In this document: in pieces, positions 1-5,789 of the stretch | Position numbering within the stretch: the first letter of the stretch is position 1 | How the letters are laid out: every line of letters begins with the position of its first letter | NCBI GenBank assembly: GCA_031257455.1 | Contig: JAIROQ010000172.1 | Span: 1 to 6,063 of the forward strand | Length of the DNA stretch: 6,063 bases | Reading direction: 5' to 3' | DNA from: Prevotellaceae bacterium | Lineage (GTDB): Bacteria > Bacteroidota > Bacteroidia > Bacteroidales > UBA932 | The notes under the pieces: generated by a model | What the model was told of the DNA's origin: nothing | Seen by the model: only the letters and a program-made list of their open reading frames with translations | Databases searched by the model: none | Translations under genes and position numbers: made by a program

Positions 1-191
1 GCGCCGGCGGTTTTTTCCACTTTGCTATTATCATTGTAATTGATAAATTCCACCAGATAGGATTCGGGAACGGTAGTAATGCCGGCAGGCGTAGTAATTT
101 GCACCGACACGGTAATTTCTTTCACGTTGTCGGTCTTGTCGCAGGCTGTCAGAAAGACAGCGCAGATTAAGAATAATACATGTTTTTTCAT
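1..191 (-). CDS. Putative lipoprotein, N-terminal part only (cut by window edge)
   Basis: The reverse strand reads from an ATG at 191 for 63 full codons and stays open to position 1, so the C-terminus is outside the window. Residues 1-17 form a bacterial lipoprotein signal: MKK, a hydrophobic stretch, then the lipobox L14-T15-A16-C17, with lipidation predicted on Cys17. The mature start is DKTDNVKEITVSVQITTPAG, a polar linker running into what looks like a beta-strand-rich, Ig/carboxypeptidase-regulatory-like domain. It begins 33 bp after the stop of the TonB-dependent receptor on the same strand with no terminator between, so it is probably co-transcribed. The A/T-rich leader without a Shine-Dalgarno sequence is normal for Bacteroidota. 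The general look and its place after a receptor recall DUF4876-type proteins, but with only 63 residues this is a guess. It probably acts at the outer membrane with the receptor. Confidence 0.8.
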   Translation of the reverse strand, partial: MKKHVLFLICAVFLTACDKTDNVKEITVSVQITTPAGITTVPESYLVEFINYNDNSKVEKTAG

Positions 192-224
192 ACTGTTTTT
201 AAATTTGATGTTTATTAATTTGAG

Positions 225-2996
225 TTATTTTATAGAAACTTTCAAGTCGAAACCAAAGAAAATATTCGCGCCTAATTCGCGAAACGACCCCGGCGTTACG
301 GTCGATTCATACACCGGGCGGCTATTGAATACATTGTTGGCAAAAAACGAAGCGGTAAAGTAATCGCCAAGTTCTTTCGACAGGTTGATGTGGAAGAACA
401 GGGTAGGAATGCTTTTCTCCACCAGGTCGCGCATATTATTGATGCCGGGAAACAGGTATTTAAATTCCGGGTCGTCTTTCCACGCCGGGTCGAAGTCATA
501 TACCTTGCCATCGTAGTAGGAAATATATTTTTCAAACATATCGTTCCCGTACACCGTCCAGATATTGTTCAGCCACTGGATTTGTGAAGTCAGCGTAATG
601 ACAAACCCTATGGACGGAATATTGTGCGTAATCCTCACGGTAGTGAGACACCTTTCACTTTCGGAGGTCAGCCTTCCCTTTTCGTAAACGCCGATGTTTT
701 GCTCCAGTTTATTCGGATTTGCCGTAGTACTGAACGAATAGTCCTGATTTTTGGACGTGCGTCTTTCCCATGCGCCGTTGATGTAGAAGGAAGTCCTGAT
801 AGCATCGAAACGGCCTAAATCCAATTCAAATTCTACGCCCCTGTTGTGGGAACAGGCATTATTATTAGGTTCCGAATAAATAGCAAACACATTCGCGGTG
901 TTGCTTAGTTTCAGTACCGGCGGCGCGCCGGCCACTTGCCGGTCAATGGCGTATTGTTTGTATTCTATTAGCCGGAAAGTATTCAATGTATTGGAAAAAG
1001 AATAGTCGTTTTCCCGCAATTCATCATAGGCGGTGACGGATAACCGGTATTTTTTCTTCAGTTTAATATCCAATCCTATTTCTGCTTTCCGGTTGGTAGC
1101 AATTTCAAGGCTGGGATTTTCGGCAGAGAATATATGGGTTTCACACAACAATACCTCTTCCGGATTAATGGTCGGGGTAAGGCGGTAATCAAAGTACGCA
1201 TTTTCGGGATACAAGTACAGCAAAGTCGGGGCTTTGGCGGTTATGCCGTAGCCGCCTCTAAGCGTCAACGCTTCGGGCAGCACATCAAACGAGGCATTGA
1301 TACGGGGCGCCAACACGCTTTTTTGATTGATGTAATCGAAACGCGCGCCGGCGGTAATGTGTAAATAACGTTCCCCGAATGCCCATTGATAGTAATCTTC
1401 TACAAAAACGCCCAACTGGTAAATAAAGGGAATGTCAGCATAAGGCCTGTTGCGGTAAGCCCGGTTATTGAACGCACGCAGGGGCGGGTTTTGCTCGTCA
1501 TACACTTTCCCCTTACCCACATTGCCATCGGTTTTAAAATCCGCGCCGGCAATAATCCGGTTGTTAATACTTCCCCACCGCCTGTTAAAGTTCGCTTTCA
1601 ATTTGGCGCTGGCGTTGATTTCTTTCCCATACACGCTCCACTCGGTATAGTATTCGTTGGGCAGGATAGTCGCCCACGCCGCTCCTGCGAGGCGGGTAAT
1701 TTCGTTGCCGGCGTCGTCATACACTTTCAGGCCGGGACGGTTGGACACAATGCTGCCGTCTGTCATAGCGGTAGAATAAAGTCCGGTAGCATTATAAAGC
1801 ATCTCGTGCGTCCATGAATGTTTATCATTGTATTTCCCCGCCAACACCCATTCCAACGATTTTAGCCATCCTTTATTTATATTCAGTTGCGTGTTGTTGC
1901 TGAAAGCCACTCCGAACTCCTGCGCCTTTTCCTGTAAATCTATGGCGCTGTCGTCTGGATTAGATTTACGGGTATCTTTGCCCAATGTGATATCAAAAGA
2001 AGTGGTAGAGAAAAGGTCTTTCTTAAACGAGGTTGTCCAAAGCGCTTTTGTTACCAGGCGCTGGTAAAAAGCATAGGCTTCCGTTGGCGTCTTGATGGTG
2101 TAAAGGTAATCGCCGCTTACATTGAGGCTGCCCCATTTATCTCCTAAGGAAAATCCCTTTGATATGGAACCTTGATATAAATCCGGATTGGTTTTGAACT
2201 TCACTTTCAGCGGATCTTTTCCTGCCCGCGATTTTACAATGATGGCGCCGGAGGTCAAGTCGCCGTATTCTGCCGAAGGAATGCCGCGAATAACCTCAAC
2301 CGATTCTATATTGTCGAGCGCTATTGTGCGCGTATCCACACCGGCAGCGGCGTCTCCGTTAAGCGAGCCGGTACCGCCGTTCATTGTTGTGGCAAACGCT
2401 TGCAGGTTGGCATTGTTGGACAATTGCACGCCGTCCATAATAATGGCTGTTCCCAAGCTGTTACCCGCTCCCGTTCCACGTATATTTACCGTATTTGCGC
2501 TGTTCATGTCGGGGTTCGCAATAACGACTCCCGGAAGCAGCTGCATCAAATCGCTCAATGAGGTGGCCTGTATATGGTCTATGGCCTGGCGGGAAATATT
2601 GGACGCGGTGGATTGCCCTGCTTTGCTTTGCGTAGCCACTACGGTTACTTCGTCCAGCCGGAAGTCGGCCGTTTTCATCAGGAATATAAAATGATTGGTT
2701 CGCCCTGCCGGTACATAAACAGTGGTATCTATCGTTTCCATGCCTATGAACTGTATCCGGAGCGTCATTTTTCCGGCGTCTGTTTTAGGAAAAGAAAATG
2801 CACCTTCTGCATTGGTCATGGTATGCACATTGGCCGGCAAGAGTGTTACCGTAGCAAATCCTACCGGATTATCCGGCAGTCCGTACTCCATCACCTTTCC
2901 TTCTATCCGCGTATGATTGTCGGGGCGCTGCGCGCTTAGCGAAAAGCAAAGCAACGAAAGGCATACGGCCGCTTGTATTCTCAAATAGCTGTTCAT
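225..2996 (-). CDS. TonB-dependent outer-membrane receptor with carboxypeptidase-regulatory-like N-terminal domain
   Basis: This 923-residue protein is an outer-membrane active transporter expected to import a ligand using TonB/ExbBD energy. Residues 1-22 are a Sec signal peptide (hydrophobic core, cleavage after SLSA, before Q23). Residues about 29-108 form a carboxypeptidase-D-regulatory-like beta-sandwich (IEGKV, GFATVTLLP, TNAEGAFSF). A TonB-box-like segment, RLDEVTVVAT, lies at 113-122. The plug spans about 124-257 and carries VNIRGTG (170-176), AIIMDGV (184-190) and IESVEVIRGIPSAEYGDLTSG (230-250). The rest is a 22-strand-type barrel with many aromatic, amphipathic strands, ending in GFDLKVSIK. 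Full length and intact. No SusD-like partner is visible, so a SusC/RagA polysaccharide system is not supported. The start at 2996 gives a proper signal peptide and lies 3 bp after the stop of the C25-like gene, suggesting translational coupling. The substrate cannot be read from sequence; peptide, heme, metal chelate or siderophore are all possible. Confidence 0.95.
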   Translation of the reverse strand: MNSYLRIQAAVCLSLLCFSLSAQRPDNHTRIEGKVMEYGLPDNPVGFATVTLLPANVHTMTNAEGAFSFPKTDAGKMTLRIQFIGMETIDTTVYVPAGRTNHFIFLMKTADFRLDEVTVVATQSKAGQSTASNISRQAIDHIQATSLSDLMQLLPGVVIANPDMNSANTVNIRGTGAGNSLGTAIIMDGVQLSNNANLQAFATTMNGGTGSLNGDAAAGVDTRTIALDNIESVEVIRGIPSAEYGDLTSGAIIVKSRAGKDPLKVKFKTNPDLYQGSISKGFSLGDKWGSLNVSGDYLYTIKTPTEAYAFYQRLVTKALWTTSFKKDLFSTTSFDITLGKDTRKSNPDDSAIDLQEKAQEFGVAFSNNTQLNINKGWLKSLEWVLAGKYNDKHSWTHEMLYNATGLYSTAMTDGSIVSNRPGLKVYDDAGNEITRLAGAAWATILPNEYYTEWSVYGKEINASAKLKANFNRRWGSINNRIIAGADFKTDGNVGKGKVYDEQNPPLRAFNNRAYRNRPYADIPFIYQLGVFVEDYYQWAFGERYLHITAGARFDYINQKSVLAPRINASFDVLPEALTLRGGYGITAKAPTLLYLYPENAYFDYRLTPTINPEEVLLCETHIFSAENPSLEIATNRKAEIGLDIKLKKKYRLSVTAYDELRENDYSFSNTLNTFRLIEYKQYAIDRQVAGAPPVLKLSNTANVFAIYSEPNNNACSHNRGVEFELDLGRFDAIRTSFYINGAWERRTSKNQDYSFSTTANPNKLEQNIGVYEKGRLTSESERCLTTVRITHNIPSIGFVITLTSQIQWLNNIWTVYGNDMFEKYISYYDGKVYDFDPAWKDDPEFKYLFPGINNMRDLVEKSIPTLFFHINLSKELGDYFTASFFANNVFNSRPVYESTVTPGSFRELGANIFFGFDLKVSIK

Positions 2997-2999
2997 ATA

Positions 3000-5156
3000 T
3001 TAAAAGCCTGCGGATAACCGGGCGATTGTTTTCTCCAATTCGTTTTTCACAGCCGCATCCTGTTCTTCAGCCCACCGTTGTTTACAAAACGCAAGTATCT
3101 CGTCCCGTTTCCATGAATAGACATACCATCCGAAAGTTTCTGCCGCAAGTAGCCGTAATTCCGTATTGCGGCTATTTTTCAGGTACTCGAACAATGCCGC
3201 CAAATGCTCGGTCTGGCACAGGTTTCGTTGCGCCGAAATCGTAAACCGCGTAGGCCTTGCAAGGGTATCATTCAATTTGGCAAAGTCTTCCCTGTCAGTA
3301 TCGGCACGGCGTTTCAAGTTGGCTAATAATGCCGAATAGTCCTTTTCGGTCGGCCAAAAAGGGCTTCCCGGCCGCTGCAGGGCGAAATAATTTATAATCG
3401 TATCGGCAGGATACTGCTCAATGGCATATCGCAGTTGGAAGTGTTCCCTGTTGGTGGACGCCGGATTGAAATAGACTTGGGCTATCACCGGCAACAACGC
3501 CGTATCGCCCGATTTCCCAGCAGTCAACACACCCAGTCGCCGGAGCAACTCATACGAGTCAGTTACGGCAAGGGCAATGGCCTGCGGCAACAAGGGACTC
3601 AACCGTTTTTTCAACAAGGCGAATGCTTCTAACCGCACCAGCGGGTCGGCGTCCTTCTCCAATACCGACAACAATTCGTCCGAAGTGATGGCGCGGTTGT
3701 TTTGCAACTTTACCAGCGCCAGCGCGCGTACATCGGATGGCGCAGCCGCATTGGCCAACCGTTTCCGCCAGTATTTGGGATTGTTCTTTTCCCTGACAAT
3801 ATCGCGGTCTAAGGCAGAGTGGCCGGCAGCAAAATGAAATGTGGGGTCGCCAATCAAATGCGATTCCAGCGTAAATACTTCTTTCGCCCAATTGCCCACG
3901 CATACGCCCTCATTCAGCAGGCCTATCAGTTCATTCGGCCACATGTCCTGCAAGGCATTTACCGTATTGGCTTTGGCCACTATGGTAGCGCCCGGATTAA
4001 AAATATAGTGACCGCTGATATAGTCGTCCAAATGAAAAGAGCCGTTGAAGCAGGCGTCAAACATGACGAATTTGGCATTAAACACACGGCCGTAAGTATC
4101 CGCAATCACTACATCGGCCGATGCGTCCTGGAGGCTGTCGGCCGCCACTGTGGCAGAATCGAAGGCATTGGACACCCAGCTTTCCGGCACATCAAAATTC
4201 TCCATGTAATATTGTTTGGCGGCTGTTGTATCTTTCGCCCTCCTGATTTTCGCCCGGAAGAACGCCCTCAAAGCGTCTGCGTGTTGCTGGGGAGCGCGGG
4301 CTTTGGGCGCTTCGCTGAGGTATTGGGTGTCGCTGTCCCCGTGATGATGCAGGATGGCTATATCCAGTGAAGTGTCGGCCAATTGCGCCAGCAAACGGTC
4401 ACGGACAAATTCATCCGTGTCGAAGTTGATAAAGTCGAGCCGGCCGCCCCGCCGCTGGCCTAAAAACGGGAGATGACGCTTTAATACCCAACCTTCATCT
4501 ATCCGGGCGTTGATGGATTCCGAATTGTAGCCATGCCCGGTAAAATAAAGGACATGGGACAACGTCCGTTGCCTTTGCTTGTCCTTCACTACCTTTTGCA
4601 GGTATTCCGAAAGCAGCCGGTATTTATCTTTTCCGGGTTGCACAGGCGCTTTTATCCGCGCCGAATAAATATCCGAAGAAACATACTGCGTGGAAGAGGC
4701 TTTCAACGTATAATAATGGTACAGTTTTTCCGTACTGTCCTGTTTGATGTACGCAAACTGCAAATCAAAATCGTCGTAAAAGCGGTCGGAAGGAACGGAC
4801 GACTCTTTCCAGTCCCTCGTCTGATTCATTTTAAACGCCAAAGTTAAGTGCTGCGCATCGCGCGTCATGGCTACCGGAATATCGCCGATAAGTACGGCTC
4901 CTTCCAGATGGCTGTTTTGGTAAAGCGTCAATAACGCCCGGCGGATAGAGTCGGGATGTTGCCATATATCCTGAATCAGGACGGCCTGTTTGCCGTCGCC
5001 ACGGATAGCGGCGAGATATTGGTCAATATCTTTTCCTATGGTCCGGTAAGTGGCCGTATCGGTTACTACCGCCACTGTGGCCTGTTCATCGCGGGCGAGC
5101 ATACAGCTATAACCCCAGCATAGCAAAAATAGTATGGATAAAATTTTTCTTTGCAT
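3000..5156 (-). CDS. Secreted gingipain-like cysteine peptidase (C25/caspase fold) with C-terminal HEAT-like repeats
   Basis: Starting at the ATG at 5156 gives 718 residues. Residues 1-21 are a Sec signal peptide (MQRK, hydrophobic core, cleavage near CMLA). The C25 hallmarks follow in order: AVLIGDIPVA (87-96), PSDRFYDDFD (122-131), SDIYSARI (161-168) before a helix, ILHHHGD (268-274) with likely catalytic His272, MFDACFNGSF (365-374) with likely catalytic Cys369, then PGATIVAKANT (388-398) and LIGDPTF (434-440). These line up in order with gingipain R segments (TGHGSET, FDVACVNGDF, FGDPSLL; family knowledge). Residues about 465-718 are all helical with HEAT-like repeats (for example ELLSVLEKDADPLVRLEAFALL without the last two residues). 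No type IX secretion C-terminal domain is seen, so the protein may stay periplasmic or leave by another route. A longer in-frame start at 5207 exists but encodes only repeat-derived residues ahead of the signal peptide. Cleavage specificity is unknown. It leads the operon with the receptor gene. Confidence 0.88.
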   Translation of the reverse strand: MQRKILSILFLLCWGYSCMLARDEQATVAVVTDTATYRTIGKDIDQYLAAIRGDGKQAVLIQDIWQHPDSIRRALLTLYQNSHLEGAVLIGDIPVAMTRDAQHLTLAFKMNQTRDWKESSVPSDRFYDDFDLQFAYIKQDSTEKLYHYYTLKASSTQYVSSDIYSARIKAPVQPGKDKYRLLSEYLQKVVKDKQRQRTLSHVLYFTGHGYNSESINARIDEGWVLKRHLPFLGQRRGGRLDFINFDTDEFVRDRLLAQLADTSLDIAILHHHGDSDTQYLSEAPKARAPQQHADALRAFFRAKIRRAKDTTAAKQYYMENFDVPESWVSNAFDSATVAADSLQDASADVVIADTYGRVFNAKFVMFDACFNGSFHLDDYISGHYIFNPGATIVAKANTVNALQDMWPNELIGLLNEGVCVGNWAKEVFTLESHLIGDPTFHFAAGHSALDRDIVREKNNPKYWRKRLANAAAPSDVRALALVKLQNNRAITSDELLSVLEKDADPLVRLEAFALLKKRLSPLLPQAIALAVTDSYELLRRLGVLTAGKSGDTALLPVIAQVYFNPASTNREHFQLRYAIEQYPADTIINYFALQRPGSPFWPTEKDYSALLANLKRRADTDREDFAKLNDTLARPTRFTISAQRNLCQTEHLAALFEYLKNSRNTELRLLAAETFGWYVYSWKRDEILAFCKQRWAEEQDAAVKNELEKTIARLSAGF

Positions 5157-5168
5157 ATAGTTGTTTTT

Positions 5169-5202
5169 AGTCATAAGTCGTAAGTCGTAAGTCATAAGTC
5201 GG
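5169..5202. repeat. 7-bp tandem repeat AGTCRTA, about 4.8 copies
   Basis: Four full units, AGTCATA, AGTCGTA, AGTCGTA and AGTCATA, run from 5169 to 5196, followed by a partial unit. The array sits 12 bp upstream of the chosen start codon of the C25-like gene, inside its predicted leader. Read on the minus strand it contains ATG triplets and yields the MTYDLRLMT peptide, which makes the spurious upstream extension of that gene. A 7-bp unit changes reading frame with every copy gained or lost. Confidence 0.9.
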
Positions 5203-5204
5203 CA

Positions 5205-5225
5205 CACTGTTCACTGTTCATTGTT
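5205..5225. repeat. 7-bp tandem repeat CAYTGTT, 3 copies
   Basis: Three contiguous units read CACTGTT, CACTGTT and CATTGTT. The array is almost adjacent to the AGTCRTA array and lies in the same predicted leader of the C25-like operon. Function unknown; it may be slippage-derived sequence. Confidence 0.85.
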
Positions 5226-5244
5226 TAGTTGTTTAAGATTGTTT

Positions 5245-5277
5245 TTTCTGTTGGCCTCCTTCGGAGGCCAACAGAAA
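5245..5277. repeat. Perfect inverted repeat, 15-bp arms with 3-base loop
   Basis: The left arm TTTCTGTTGGCCTCC (5245-5259) is exactly complementary to the right arm GGAGGCCAACAGAAA (5263-5277) around the loop TTC. It would form a very stable hairpin in RNA of either strand. It is not a standard intrinsic terminator: on the minus strand the hairpin is followed by A residues, and on the plus strand by GGGGG. It lies about 90 bp upstream of the C25-like start codon and downstream of the predicted promoter, so it should be in the operon leader RNA. Confidence 0.9.
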
Positions 5278-5293
5278 GGGGGTACCCCCTTTC
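5274..5293. repeat. 20-bp perfect palindrome overlapping the adjacent inverted repeat
   Basis: The sequence GAAAGGGGGTACCCCCTTTC is its own reverse complement. It shares GAAA (5274-5277) with the right arm of the neighbouring inverted repeat, so in RNA the two structures compete at their bases or stack. As DNA it could be a dimeric-protein site or part of a dispersed palindromic element; as RNA its lack of a loop makes the centre unpaired or favours dimers. Confidence 0.9.
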
Positions 5294-5338
5294 AAAAATT
5301 CTGAGCTATTTAAAAGATTAATTTAATATTTAAGGATG

Positions 5339-5369
5339 CAAAGTTAGATAATTATTTATAAAGTACAAG
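5339..5369 (-). promoter_or_regulatory. Predicted Bacteroidota housekeeping promoter for the C25-like/receptor operon
   Basis: On the minus strand a -7 box TAACTTTG (5346-5339) matches TAnnTTTG exactly. A -33-like CTTG (5369-5366) lies 19 bp upstream, within the usual 17-23 bp spacing. The surrounding DNA is A/T-rich. Transcription would begin near 5332, giving a leader of roughly 175 nt that includes both inverted repeats and both 7-bp repeats before the start codon at 5156. Motif match only; no expression evidence. Confidence 0.6.
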
Positions 5370-5381
5370 AATAATTTACAT

Positions 5382-5510
5382 TCAAAAATTTATTAAACCG
5401 GTTCCCGCTACGCTCCACCGCCCGCCGGCCTCCGGCGACACGGCATGGCCGGTAAACCAACAACCGGCAACCGACAGGAATAACATGCAGCGTGGCGTGA
5501 ATAATACCAT
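5382..5510 (-). other. Possible 42-codon ORF, weakly supported
   Basis: On the minus strand an ATG at 5510 opens a 42-codon frame ending in TGA at 5384-5382. The product starts MVLFTPRCMLFLSVAGCWFT, which resembles a signal peptide, and goes on SPEAGGRWSVAGTG with no recognisable domain. The start is about 13 nt after the transcription start predicted from the promoter at 5530-5561. The second half is encoded by an abrupt GC-rich patch (5396-5458) that contains a small hairpin (CGCCGG-CCT-CCGGCG, 5423-5437) and may be repeat DNA rather than coding. It could be a leader peptide, a decayed gene end or chance. Confidence 0.2.
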
Positions 5511-5529
5511 GAAATAATTTTTTAGACTG

Positions 5530-5561
5530 CAAAGATAACACCTTTAACAACACCCGGCAAT
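5530..5561 (-). promoter_or_regulatory. Second predicted Bacteroidota-type promoter, minus strand
   Basis: The minus strand carries TATCTTTG (5537-5530), an exact TAnnTTTG -7 box, with ATTG (5561-5558) 20 bp upstream as a -33 box. Transcription would start near 5523. It points towards the C25-like operon through the weak 42-codon ORF and the first promoter, so it may be a distal operon promoter or serve a short transcript. Motif match only. Confidence 0.5.
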
Positions 5562-5580
5562 ACCATAATGTAGGTATTTT

Positions 5581-5636
5581 TTGTTGAGTTGTTGAGTTGT
5601 TGAGTTGTTGAGTTGTTGAACTGTTGAACTGTTGAA
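5581..5636. repeat. 8-bp tandem repeat TTGTTGAG, 7 copies
   Basis: Four TTGTTGAG units (5581-5612) are followed by TTGTTGAA (5613-5620) and two CTGTTGAA units (5621-5636). The gradient of substitutions from one end suggests growth by slippage plus point mutation. The array lies just upstream of the -33 box of the distal promoter, 20 bp away, and in no credible gene. The repeat alone creates the low-complexity Gln/Asn/Ser/Thr translation on the minus strand. Confidence 0.92.
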
Positions 5637-5683
5637 TAGGCGGCGCAGCAGGCAACTTTAAACCTGAAACCTGAAAAAGAACT

Positions 5684-5716
5684 GCCGGTGCAGAGATGTA
5701 CCGGCGGCTTTTTTTT
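5684..5716 (+). terminator. Intrinsic-terminator-like hairpin, plus strand
   Basis: The stem GCCGGTGCA (5684-5692) pairs with TGTACCGGC (5697-5705), nine pairs including one G-U, closing a GAGA (GNRA-type) tetraloop. GGC and then eight T residues (5709-5716) follow on the plus strand, as in a factor-independent terminator. No plus-strand gene is visible upstream in the window. On the minus strand the hairpin is followed by AG and then TTCTTTTT, so it might also end a leftward transcript entering from beyond the right edge. Confidence 0.6.
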
Positions 5717-5744
5717 AATGGTTAATGATTAATGGTTAATGATT
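5717..5744. repeat. 14-bp direct repeat, 2 copies
   Basis: AATGGTTAATGATT occurs twice back to back, immediately after the T-tract of the terminator-like hairpin. Each unit is itself built from two similar 7-bp halves (AATGGTT and AATGATT), so the array can also be read as four degenerate 7-mers. Confidence 0.85.
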
Positions 5745-5757
5745 AGTCGCGCAAGCC

Positions 5758-5789
5758 AAATCTGTAAATCCGTAAATCTGTAAATCTGT
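5758..5789. repeat. 8-bp tandem repeat AAATCTGT, 4 copies
   Basis: Units are AAATCTGT, AAATCCGT, AAATCTGT and AAATCTGT, followed by AAACC. Non-coding on both strands as far as can be seen. It differs in sequence from the other short arrays in this intergenic region. Confidence 0.88.

Noticed and set aside
225..2996. SusC/RagA-type polysaccharide importer
   Set aside because: No SusD-like gene adjoins it in the window, and the next gene begins as a small lipoprotein unlike SusD in its visible part.
3819..4370. 183-residue plus-strand frame opposite the C25-like gene (also 1386-1817, 2188-2694 and 79-363 on the plus strand)
   Set aside because: These lie antisense to genes with clear domain structure, or across their junctions, and have no recognisable domains.
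5093..5156. Lipoprotein signal in the C25-like protein (Cys13 or Cys18)
   Set aside because: The residues before these cysteines (FLL-C, GYS-C) do not fit the usual lipobox; a type I signal peptide cut near CMLA fits better.
5157..5207. Longer start of the C25-like gene at 5207 (17 extra residues)
   Set aside because: The extra residues come mainly from the AGTCRTA repeat and would place a polar stretch before a normal signal peptide; the ATG at 5156 gives a standard signal peptide directly.
5245..5293. Intrinsic terminator
   Set aside because: There is no T-tract after the hairpin on either strand; A residues follow on the minus strand and G residues on the plus strand.
5356..5655. 99-residue minus-strand reading frame
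   Set aside because: Its N-terminal part is a translation of the 8-bp repeat and the rest crosses a promoter and non-coding DNA; no domain is recognisable.
5581..5789. CRISPR array
   Set aside because: The repeats are 7-14 bp and contiguous without unique spacers, and no cas genes are present.
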